A stretch of 16,421 nucleotides of DNA from Candidatus Latescibacterota bacterium (lineage in GTDB: Bacteria; Latescibacterota; UBA2968; UBA8231). The DNA lies in the NCBI GenBank assembly GCA_003529325.1, contig DPVW01000406.1, positions 1 through 16,421 on the forward strand, read 5' to 3'. Position 1 is the stretch's first letter, and every line of letters starts with the position of its first letter. A program made the translations under genes and the position numbers. Of this stretch, positions 8,730-15,616 are shown piece after piece. Under the pieces are notes generated by a model. That model did no database searches and was not told where the DNA came from. It saw only the letters and a program-made list of their open reading frames with translations.

Positions 8730-9056
8730 TTGAACATCCCATTTCCCTTGCTGCTATATCTTGGTCTGTGGCTGTTTTTCGTCGGCGCTGTGGCGCTGTT
8801 GGGGCGGCTTCTTTCTGGCCCTCGTGCCGTACGCGCCGGCGAGGTTGATATTGCGACTGCCGGGTTGGAGTTCGCCGGCCAGACTCCACTCACGGCGCTG
8901 GCAGCAGTCGCCCTCGTTCTCGGTCTTGTGTCGCTTCTATGGGTGCCTGTAGCTGAGACCGGTGTGCTCGGCGCCATCATCCTGGTCCTGGTGCTGCTGG
9001 TCCTCCTTCTGCACATCATCCGCCACCTCCCGGAGTCCATGAGGCGATCGAGTTGA
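8730..9056 (+). CDS. NuoA-like small membrane protein
   Basis: 108 residues with three predicted helices (about 6-28, 53-72, 77-97) and a cytoplasmic-style loop after the first, the layout of NuoA/ND3. The loop begins GRLLSGPR, similar to the basic end of NuoA helix 1, and WVP after helix 2 resembles the LFPWA region of NuoA. The position just before nuoCD is that of nuoA. However, the NuoA hallmarks are missing: there is no cysteine in the loop (PYECG in typical NuoA) and no Asp/Glu pair in helix 2. It starts with TTG; the frame is closed by a stop at 8685 and offers no better start. The assignment rests on topology and gene order more than on residues, so an unrelated small membrane protein remains possible. 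Its stop overlaps the next start. Confidence 0.5.
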   Translation: MNIPFPLLLYLGLWLFFVGAVALLGRLLSGPRAVRAGEVDIATAGLEFAGQTPLTALAAVALVLGLVSLLWVPVAETGVLGAIILVLVLLVLLLHIIRHLPESMRRSS

Positions 9057-10567
9057 ATGAGCTGATCGGCAGCCGGCCGCCACAGACTGTTGCCGCCGGT
9101 GAACTGTTGTCCGAGGCACAGAGTCTGTCGAGCCAGTCGGAGACAACGCGATTGCTGGACTGGCATGCGCATCGAAGCCGTGGCCCCGGGTCCGTCGCCG
9201 AGGCTGTGCTGCAACTGCGCGATGGCACGGGTCGTCGTTGGCAACTGCTCGTGCCCGACGCAGATGAACTGCCGTCACTGAGCCGGATCTGGCCTGCCGT
9301 CGCCTGGCCGCAGCGAGAAGCAGTCGAGCGTCTGGGCTTGCGCTTCACGGGAGCTGAGATTCCGACGCCACTGTGGACGGCAGCGGTGCGTGCCGCCCAC
9401 GACGAGGAGGACGGCGCCGAGGAGCCCGGAGAGCCCGACGGGTTTCTGCCACTAGGCGATCCTGGTGCGACGACTCCCTACCGTCTCGATCTGCGCGTCC
9501 GCTTGAAGCGCCGCATCATCGAAGCGGCGCAGGCGCTTCCCGGCAAGACCCACAGTGACTTCGAGAGCTTGGCCACACGCCAGGGGTATGCGCAATTGCC
9601 GCCGCTGGCGGAGGGCCTCAACGAGCAGGCACCCTTTGCTGTCGGCCTGGCGGCGATTCTGGCGGCGGAAGCGTTGCTCTGCGTGACACCATCCGGGCGC
9701 TGTCGCCGCGTTCGCATGCTGCTGGCGGAGGCGAGCCGCATCGGCGCGCACTGCGCCTGGCTTGCCACCCAGTTGCTTGCCGACAAGGGCGCGTGGGGCG
9801 AGGCGCTGGCCGTGCGCGAGGCGGTGGCAGCTCTGCTCGCCGATATCAGTGGCAGTCGTTGGGCGACGGGGGTGCATCGCATTGGTGGCATCCATGCGGA
9901 TGTCACCGACAACAGCCCCGCCCTGCTCGCCGCCCTGGCGATCGCGGTCGAGGGGCTGTGCGTGACGGCTCGTCGGCACACGATCGACAATCGAAAGTGG
10001 CGGCGCCGCTTCATCGGTAGCGCCGCCATCGATGCCGAAACGGCGCAGCGTTGGGCCCTTACGGGGCCCGTGTTGCGAGCGGCTGGTGTCGAGTTCGACG
10101 TCCGGCGTGATGCACCGTATCTCGACTACGACGAGGTCGATTTCGCCATCCCCACCGGCAGCAATGGCGACGTAGCTGATCGCGTCGCCGTGCGTCTGGC
10201 GGAGATGTCGCAAAGCATCGCCATCTGCCGGCAATGCCTCGACAATCTTCCCGCGGGGGTGTTGTGCCAGCAGTCCTCGACCCCCCTGGCGGCAGCGGAG
10301 ATGATCGAACATTTCGAGGTCTGGATGGATGGTCATGGACATCGGCCGTCAGCTGGAACGATGTACCTACCGACAGAGTCAGCCGACGGGGAACTGGCCT
10401 TCTGGCTCGCCGCCGATGGCACAGGAAAACCGGCGGCCGTGCATCTGCGCTCTCCTTCGCTCTATAACTTTCAGCTTCTCGAGCACCTGTTGCCGGGAAC
10501 TGGCTGGGATTTCGCCCCGGACGTGGTGGCGAGTATGAACATCGTGGCGCCGGAGATGGACCGATGA
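9053..10567 (+). CDS. nuoCD: Divergent NuoCD fusion (complex I 30-kDa plus 49-kDa subunits)
   Basis: 504 residues from a TTG overlapping the preceding stop. Residues 1-115 resemble NuoC, with LPSLSRIWPAVAWPQREA near 73-90 matching the PSv..iWPaAnWqERE signature. From about 130 the protein follows NuoD: RMLLAEASRIGAH (221-233), HRIGGIHADV, LTGPVLRAAGVEFDVRRDAPY (336-356), the FAIPTGSNGD block, CRQCLDNLPAG, the DGTGKP block and the final MDR. NuoCD normally forms the quinone-reducing end of complex I. Here the N-terminal NuoD loop GPQHPSTHG, whose His contacts quinone, reads GDPGATTPY (135-143), and the conserved Tyr segment (LPYxDRLDY) reads LPPLAEGLN. No hydrogenase NiFe cysteine pairs exist. 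Fold membership is clear; quinone chemistry is doubtful. Confidence 0.88.
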   Translation: MNELIGSRPPQTVAAGELLSEAQSLSSQSETTRLLDWHAHRSRGPGSVAEAVLQLRDGTGRRWQLLVPDADELPSLSRIWPAVAWPQREAVERLGLRFTGAEIPTPLWTAAVRAAHDEEDGAEEPGEPDGFLPLGDPGATTPYRLDLRVRLKRRIIEAAQALPGKTHSDFESLATRQGYAQLPPLAEGLNEQAPFAVGLAAILAAEALLCVTPSGRCRRVRMLLAEASRIGAHCAWLATQLLADKGAWGEALAVREAVAALLADISGSRWATGVHRIGGIHADVTDNSPALLAALAIAVEGLCVTARRHTIDNRKWRRRFIGSAAIDAETAQRWALTGPVLRAAGVEFDVRRDAPYLDYDEVDFAIPTGSNGDVADRVAVRLAEMSQSIAICRQCLDNLPAGVLCQQSSTPLAAAEMIEHFEVWMDGHGHRPSAGTMYLPTESADGELAFWLAADGTGKPAAVHLRSPSLYNFQLLEHLLPGTGWDFAPDVVASMNIVAPEMDR

Positions 10568-10995
10568 AGCACGCCGATCTCGACGCCCGAGCTCGAGCCC
10601 TGGTTTCGGTGTATCCGGCGTCCACGGGTGCCCTGTATCCCCTCCTCGATCTGCTCTCCCATGAGGGCGACACATGGGACGACGAGTCCGCGCACTGGGT
10701 GGCCCAGCTCACCGGGGTTCCTGTCGCCACCGTCAATGGCATCGTCGTTTCACGGCATCAGACGATGGGAGATGCCGAGGTCGTGCAGGTCTGCACGGGG
10801 CTGAGTTGTCGCTGGATGGGTGCTGACGACGTCTGTGAGCGACTGGCGGCACATGCCAAAATCCGGGTCGTCAAAGTGGACTGTCTCGGTGCCTGCGCCG
10901 CGGCGCCGGTGATGACTCGCAACGGTCGCCTGCACGACGGACTTACGCCGGAGCGCCTCGAAGCCCTCGTTGCCGGTGGGCGCGAGCAAATATGA
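10564..10995 (+). CDS. nuoE: NuoE-like 2Fe-2S subunit (complex I 24-kDa)
   Basis: 143 residues, thioredoxin-like ferredoxin family. In complex I, NuoE holds cluster N1a next to the FMN of NuoF. All four ligands are present: Cys77 and Cys82 in VCTGLSC, Cys107 and Cys111 in CLGACAAAPVM. The helical N-terminus matches the family as well (YPASTGALYPLLDLL, then LTGVPVATVNGIV), but the usual TFY after this block is replaced by VSRHQ. The protein is slightly shorter than typical NuoE. Its ATGA start overlaps the nuoCD stop and its own stop overlaps the nuoF start, so all three are translationally coupled. It should bind its cluster; electron exchange with FMN is questionable given the state of the neighbouring NuoF. 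Confidence 0.9.
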   Translation: MKHADLDARARALVSVYPASTGALYPLLDLLSHEGDTWDDESAHWVAQLTGVPVATVNGIVVSRHQTMGDAEVVQVCTGLSCRWMGADDVCERLAAHAKIRVVKVDCLGACAAAPVMTRNGRLHDGLTPERLEALVAGGREQI

Positions 10996-12293
10996 AGGAG
11001 CATCGCATCCTCTTCGATGGCATCGACACACCGGATGTCGACAGGTGGCCGGTGTACCAGTCCCACGGTGGCGGCGAAGGCCTACGACGGGCGCAGTCGC
11101 TGTCGCCACAGACCATCATCGATGAGGTAGGGAGTGCCGGACTGCGTGGTCGGGGTGGTGCCTGGCGTCTGGTGGATGTGCGCTGGCGTCAGGCCCGAGC
11201 CGAGGGTGGTGCCCAATACGTCGTCGTCGATCTGCTGGAGTCGGAGCCTGGCCGCTTTCGCGATCGCAAGCTCGCCGAAAGACACCCGCACCGGCTGCTG
11301 GAGGGCGCCCGTATCGCCGCGCACGCCGTCGGCGCCAGTTGCGTGTACGTCTGTATTGCCGCCGCTGCAACACGTGCACGGCAGGTCCTGGGACAGGCCA
11401 TAGAAGAGACAGGGGACCAAGCCATTCCCATCCATCTGCATCCAGTTCAAGGTCCCTTGCCCCTCGCCACCGGAGACAGCCTGGCACTCGAGGTGCTCCA
11501 AGGTGGGCGCGCTGAACCTCGGGCCACCGATGATGTGCCGGGACTGCCCCGTCTCTTCTCTACCGGCACCGCCGTCGTGCATACCGCCTCGACGCTGGGA
11601 TACCTGCCGTCACTGCTGACGACGGCGGGGGAGATTTTTTCGGGTGTGGGCAGTTCGTGGGCACCGGGTACCCAGGCGTTCTGTGTCAGCGGTCTCGTTC
11701 GTCGCCCGGGGTTGTACGAGGTCGAACTGGGAGCGGGCACGGTGCGTGACCTCGTCGAGGGGGCCGCCGGTGGCGCACGCCACGACCAGGCGATCAAATT
11801 CGTCCTGCATGCCGGTTATGGCTCGACACCCGTGCTGAGAGACACGATGCTCGACCGCGAACTCGACCCCGGTGGGTGGGCGGATCCGGCGGCGGGTGAG
11901 ATCTCCGGCGCATTTGGCGGGGGTGTCGTTCTCGTCGCTGACGATTCGGTCTGCGCTGTGGATACGGCGAGACGCCTGGCACACACCTTCGCCGACACGG
12001 CCTGCGGCAAGTGTCTGCCCTGTCGAGAAGGCACGGCGTGGTTGCAGTCGGCACTCGAAGGACTCGAACAGGGTACAGGAACGGCGCGTGATCTCGAATG
12101 GGTGACCCGGCGTTGTGCCCATCTCAGCTCTTCAGATCTATCGCTGTGCGGCCATGGTCCCATGGCAGCGCGAGGCATCCAGGCCTTGCTCGAAGCCTTC
12201 CCCGACGAATTCGCGTCCCATGTCGATGGTGGTTGTCCCATCAGTAAGGATCTGTCGATGAAGGTTCCCGATAGCGTTCACGTGCGCTACTGA
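10992..12293 (+). CDS. nuoF: NuoF-like protein with degenerate FMN/NADH site but intact N3 cluster motif
   Basis: 433 residues, full length for the complex I 51-kDa subunit, the place where NADH normally reduces FMN. The Fe-S part is intact: CGKCLPCREG gives Cys338, Cys341 and Cys344, and Cys386 in LCGHGPMA completes cluster N3. The SLBB-like middle (VSGLVRRPGLYEVELG, 232-247) is also present. The flavin/nucleotide part is eroded. GRGGAGFPTGLKW reads GRGGAWRLVDVRW (53-65), the GAYICGEETAL loop reads QGPLPLATGDSLAL (153-166), and INNVET near 195-200 reads VVHTAS. Only ESEPG (83-87) remains of the binding set. The frame is continuous through these places, so substitutions rather than frameshifts explain them. 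The protein probably relays electrons or is structural, and does not oxidise NADH. Confidence 0.92.
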   Translation: MKEHRILFDGIDTPDVDRWPVYQSHGGGEGLRRAQSLSPQTIIDEVGSAGLRGRGGAWRLVDVRWRQARAEGGAQYVVVDLLESEPGRFRDRKLAERHPHRLLEGARIAAHAVGASCVYVCIAAAATRARQVLGQAIEETGDQAIPIHLHPVQGPLPLATGDSLALEVLQGGRAEPRATDDVPGLPRLFSTGTAVVHTASTLGYLPSLLTTAGEIFSGVGSSWAPGTQAFCVSGLVRRPGLYEVELGAGTVRDLVEGAAGGARHDQAIKFVLHAGYGSTPVLRDTMLDRELDPGGWADPAAGEISGAFGGGVVLVADDSVCAVDTARRLAHTFADTACGKCLPCREGTAWLQSALEGLEQGTGTARDLEWVTRRCAHLSSSDLSLCGHGPMAARGIQALLEAFPDEFASHVDGGCPISKDLSMKVPDSVHVRY

Positions 12294-13927
12294 TGGCTAC
12301 CATTTGCATTCATGTCGATGGCAAACCAGTCGAAGTCGAGACTGGCACCAATCTGCTCACCGCTCTACTGAATGCGGGCCACGCCCTGCCGCATCCCTGC
12401 TTCCATCCCTCCCTGTCGGCGCCAGCCACCTGCCGACTGTGTGTCGCAGCCGTGCAGAGCTCGACCCATGGCCCACAACTGATCACAACCTGTAATCGCA
12501 CGGTAACAGCAGGCCTGCTGTTGTCGCTGCAGGATCCACAGGTCGCCACCGCACGTGCTGGTCTGCTGGAGGACATCCTCCTGCGTCACCCCGCCGAGTG
12601 CACAATCTGCGAACGGGCGGGGGAGTGCGAGGTGCAGGAGGCGGTCTCCACGCACGGCGAGGGTGCAACGGGAGCGACACTGGCAAGCTCCAGGGAGCGG
12701 GTCCAACTTGGACCGCGCCTCGTCCTCGACCGCAATCGCTGTATCCTGTGCAGCCGCTGCGTGCGCTTTGAAAGCGAGATCAGCGGTGCTCAAAGCCTCG
12801 CCGTCCATGGCGCCGGCGCCAACGCCGTCATCGACACCGGTGGCGGCGGGCCGATCGAACACGAACTGACTGGCAACCTGCTGGACCTGTGCCCAGCGGG
12901 TGCCCTGACTGAACCGGGTGAGCGATTCCGCCCCCCTCCGTGGCAGCTGACGGGTATCAGCAGTGTCTGTGCCGGCTGTGCCAGCGGCTGCGCAACCCGC
13001 GTGGATGTCGCCGCAGGTTGTGTGCAGCGGGTCAAGCCGCGCGCTGACGGAGTAGACGCCCAGGGTTATTGGATATGCGACATCGGGCGTTATGGCTGGC
13101 AGCACGAAGGAGACCGTCTCGAGATACCACGGTTGCGTGGGGAAGGGGTTGAATGGGACGCCGTCTTCGCCGAGGTGGCAGAGTCAATGGAGCAGGCCAA
13201 TCAGGCTGCAGTGTTGTTGAGTCCGTATCTGAGCAATGAGGAAGCCTTCCTGCTGGCGCATCTGTCATTGCGCTGGAAGGCGGAGCTGTTCCTGTGGCAG
13301 GCGCACGCGCCAGAGGGGGACAGGAGGTTCCCATCGGGGTTCACGATCCAGGCGCAGCGTGGGCCGAATGTCGCCGGTGTCACCGCTGTCGCCACCGCTC
13401 TCGATCTGCCCATCGGCACGACTCAGCAGTTGTCCACGCGGTTGGCTGCCGGCGAGGTGGACGCGGTGTATGCCACGGGTGGCTCCCTGCATGGCGAGGG
13501 GCCCGGGCTGCACATGCCTGAGCAGGTGTTCCACACACAGCAAGATGTCTGTCTCCCTGGCTGGGCGGTGGGTGCCGATGTCGTGCTCCCCGGGGGCAAC
13601 CCCTGGACCGAGAAAGAGGGGACTTTCGTCGATGGCCAACAGCGCCTGCAACGGGTTCGAGCCGCCGTAATCCCACCGGGTGAGGCGCGCCAGGATTTCT
13701 GGATTCTTGCCGCCTTGTGGCATGGTGGGCCGAATCGGGACTCGCCAGACCAGGCATTTTCGCGACTCGCACGCAGCGCATCCCACGGTCCTTTTGCTCG
13801 GTTCGACTACGGTCTGCTCGAGAGTCAGGCTCAGCCGGCAGAGGGTGTCGCATTCGGGGGTGGGTGGACGAGTCATCTGCAGCGACGAGGACTGGTCCTG
13901 GTCGAGGATCACGCGAAGCGGCGATGA
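12293..13927 (+). CDS. nuoG: NuoG-like Fe-S subunit with ligands for N1b, N5, N4 and N7
   Basis: 544 residues, shorter than the 750-900 of usual NuoG because the molybdopterin-oxidoreductase-like part is reduced. The N-terminal half is complete: Cys36, Cys47, Cys50 and Cys67 for 2Fe-2S N1b; His99, Cys103, Cys106 and Cys112 for N5; Cys150, Cys153, Cys156 and Cys200 for N4; and Cys226, Cys229, Cys233 and Cys262 for the off-path cluster N7, which only some bacterial NuoG proteins have. The C-terminal part keeps ADVVLPGGNPWTEKEGTFVD and the PPGEARQDFWIL block, as in standard NuoG. The gene starts within the TGATG overlap with nuoF. With NuoE and NuoF it makes a well-preserved Fe-S chain. Confidence 0.95.
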   Translation: MATICIHVDGKPVEVETGTNLLTALLNAGHALPHPCFHPSLSAPATCRLCVAAVQSSTHGPQLITTCNRTVTAGLLLSLQDPQVATARAGLLEDILLRHPAECTICERAGECEVQEAVSTHGEGATGATLASSRERVQLGPRLVLDRNRCILCSRCVRFESEISGAQSLAVHGAGANAVIDTGGGGPIEHELTGNLLDLCPAGALTEPGERFRPPPWQLTGISSVCAGCASGCATRVDVAAGCVQRVKPRADGVDAQGYWICDIGRYGWQHEGDRLEIPRLRGEGVEWDAVFAEVAESMEQANQAAVLLSPYLSNEEAFLLAHLSLRWKAELFLWQAHAPEGDRRFPSGFTIQAQRGPNVAGVTAVATALDLPIGTTQQLSTRLAAGEVDAVYATGGSLHGEGPGLHMPEQVFHTQQDVCLPGWAVGADVVLPGGNPWTEKEGTFVDGQQRLQRVRAAVIPPGEARQDFWILAALWHGGPNRDSPDQAFSRLARSASHGPFARFDYGLLESQAQPAEGVAFGGGWTSHLQRRGLVLVEDHAKRR

Positions 13928-14883
13928 CGGTCCTGACGTCACAGCAGTTGCAGTCCCTGGCTGGCGATCTCGGCGTGGCCGCCTCCTGTGTTGCTGCTGC
14001 GCTGTTGCTGGCTTCGCTCACCACAGCCATCGAGACAACGATCACCCGACGAGCAGCCGGTCTACGCCGACGTCGGGGGGCACTGCTGTTGACGGCAGCT
14101 CTTGCGGATGGTGTGAAGTTGCTGTCAAAGTCTTCGTCGCCGCGGGGACCTGGTCGAACTCTCGGTGTTCTTGTGGCGCTGCTGCCTGCGGTGCTGCTCA
14201 TCGGTGGATTGCCCGCCGCGGGCGGGCTGGGCGGACTGACGGCACCCGATACGCCAACCGATCGCCTCCTCGGCCTCGCCGGGGTACTCGCCATGGTGCC
14301 TTTCGCTCTGCTCGTGCACGCTGCGATGCTGAACCCGCCACGTCGGCGACCATTGGCCGAGGTCCTGGTCACACTCGTGGGCACTCAGGCTTCGCTGATT
14401 CTCTGCGTCACAGCAATTATCATCGCCGGGGATGAAGCAGCGGACTTCACCACACGGTTGGTGCCACAGTGGCCATTGTGGCGGCATCCCGTCGGTGCCC
14501 TTGCCTGCATCGGCGCCTTGGCCATCCTCTCCAGCGCTCTGCGCCGCGCCATCGACGGCACGGGTCGCGGCCATCCGTCTCCGGGACTGGCGGATGGTCC
14601 CGGTGCCGTTGTCTTGTTGCTGCGCCTCTCACGTCCCCTTCTCATCGGTGCCAGCTCGGCACTGGCGGCGCATCTGTATCTGGGTACCGCGCAGCTCCCG
14701 TCGGGGGCGATCTGGGTCGGTATCGCGATCTGGATCACCCTCGTCCAGCTACTGCAGGCGGCGATCACCGACGCCGCCAGTGTCGATCTCTCCCGTCTGC
14801 TCTGGAGCCGCGTTCTGCCTCTCGCCCTGATTGATGTCCTGTGGCATCTGCTGCGCTTTTCGGGTGTCTTGCCATGGAGCTGA
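13924..14883 (+). CDS. nuoH: NuoH-like membrane subunit lacking the acidic quinone-loop residues
   Basis: 319 residues with about eight predicted helices, the size and topology of NuoH/ND1, the subunit lining the quinone channel of complex I. The best residue-level match is LADGVKLLSK (60-69), the conserved aDgiKLl.Ke of NuoH, just after a basic stretch that corresponds to the ERK...QxRxGPNR region. Elsewhere the signature is gone: the acidic loop ENRxPFDLPEAExEL is replaced by RRAIDGTGRGHPSPGLADGP (about 204-225), and the conserved Glu of SYE is absent. The start ATG overlaps the nuoG stop; an open extension upstream lies inside nuoG. The next gene follows with a ten-base overlap, where nuoI would normally sit. 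Identification combines the motif, topology and gene order. Confidence 0.78.
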   Translation: MTVLTSQQLQSLAGDLGVAASCVAAALLLASLTTAIETTITRRAAGLRRRRGALLLTAALADGVKLLSKSSSPRGPGRTLGVLVALLPAVLLIGGLPAAGGLGGLTAPDTPTDRLLGLAGVLAMVPFALLVHAAMLNPPRRRPLAEVLVTLVGTQASLILCVTAIIIAGDEAADFTTRLVPQWPLWRHPVGALACIGALAILSSALRRAIDGTGRGHPSPGLADGPGAVVLLLRLSRPLLIGASSALAAHLYLGTAQLPSGAIWVGIAIWITLVQLLQAAITDAASVDLSRLLWSRVLPLALIDVLWHLLRFSGVLPWS

Positions 14884-15335
14884 CAGGTCCTGTCATCCTC
14901 GGTGTGCTCGGTGTTGGCGCCGCCACTGTCGCTGCCCTGACGCGTGATTCGATTCGCGCCTGCCTGGCCCTTGGGACTGTCGTCACCTCCCTGTCGTTGC
15001 TGTCCCTGATTCACTTCCATGCCCCCCTGGCTGCAGCGGCGCTGCTCATCGCCCAGGCAGGTCTTGGTGTCGTCATGTACAGACTCGCACTCCCTGAAGA
15101 TGAGGAGCAGAGGACGGTACCCCTGGCGGCGCTGGCGACAGGATTGGCTCTGGCCGGAATTCTTGTCGTCGCCCTGGCACCGACACTGGGCGTGGCGGGT
15201 GGCGGTAACATCGGTGACGGGGGTGACGACTCCGCCTACGGGACCTGGCTCATCGCCGCCTCCGCACTCGCCGCACTGGCCGTCACCGTTGGGCTCAATG
15301 CCCTCTGGCTCGACCGCGATGAGACCCAGCCATGA
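14874..15335 (+). CDS. nuoJ: NuoJ-like membrane subunit
   Basis: 153 residues with five predicted helices, as in NuoJ/ND6. The central part (SIRACLALGTVVTSLSLLSL, then PLAAAALLIAQAGLGVVM) follows the NuoJ pattern, in which a conserved helix normally contains VYAGAI.VLF; here the Tyr position is Gln in IAQAG. The start used is the ATG at 14874, which overlaps the end of nuoH by ten bases; an upstream in-frame ATG at 14841 would reach further into nuoH. A Gly/Asp-rich loop (GGGNIGDGGDDS) precedes the last helix. Similarity is weak, and the assignment depends strongly on its place between nuoH and nuoK. Confidence 0.62.
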   Translation: MELTGPVILGVLGVGAATVAALTRDSIRACLALGTVVTSLSLLSLIHFHAPLAAAALLIAQAGLGVVMYRLALPEDEEQRTVPLAALATGLALAGILVVALAPTLGVAGGGNIGDGGDDSAYGTWLIAASALAALAVTVGLNALWLDRDETQP

Positions 15336-15616
15336 CCGCGCAAGTGCTGACGCTGACAGTCGCGGCTTGTCTGGTCGCTCTGGGTCTGGGGACCGCCATC
15401 GCCCGTCGCCACCGGCTGGCACCCGTCATCGGTGCGCAGCTGGGCGGCTTGGGGGCGGTGCTGGCCATCCTGACTCTGGTGGGTGTCGCCGGCGAGTGGT
15501 TCGCTGCCCTTGTCGTCGTGCTCACCACCCTCATGGGTGTGCTCGTGGCGGCGCTGCTGAACGCCGCCGGTGACGAGGCCCTCGTCGACGAGGAAGGGGA
15601 TCCACTCAAGTGGTAG
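15332..15616 (+). CDS. nuoK: NuoK-like membrane subunit without the conserved glutamates
   Basis: 94 residues and three helices, the size and fold of NuoK/ND4L and of MrpC-type antiporter subunits. LVALGLGTAIARRHRLAPVIG (15-34) follows the family's lfaiGlyg.l.rrn.i.ilig pattern, and a charged tail after helix 3 is also typical. In NuoK two membrane glutamates are essential for proton movement. The first, in the LEL motif of helix 2, is Gln36 here (GAQLGG). The second, in the AAAEAA stretch of helix 3, lies in LTTLMGV with no acid at all. An ATGA overlap couples it to nuoJ. The subunit therefore looks structurally retained but without its proton-conducting residues. Confidence 0.68.
   Translation: MTAQVLTLTVAACLVALGLGTAIARRHRLAPVIGAQLGGLGAVLAILTLVGVAGEWFAALVVVLTTLMGVLVAALLNAAGDEALVDEEGDPLKW

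Noticed and set aside
9053..10567. NiFe-hydrogenase large subunit instead of NuoD
   Set aside because: The N- and C-terminal CxxC pairs that bind the NiFe centre are missing, and the motifs match NuoC plus NuoD.
11130..11290. Frameshift as explanation for the lost FMN motif in NuoF
   Set aside because: The flanking conserved GRGGA, the VRW position and ESEPG are all in one frame with normal spacing, so the change is by substitution.
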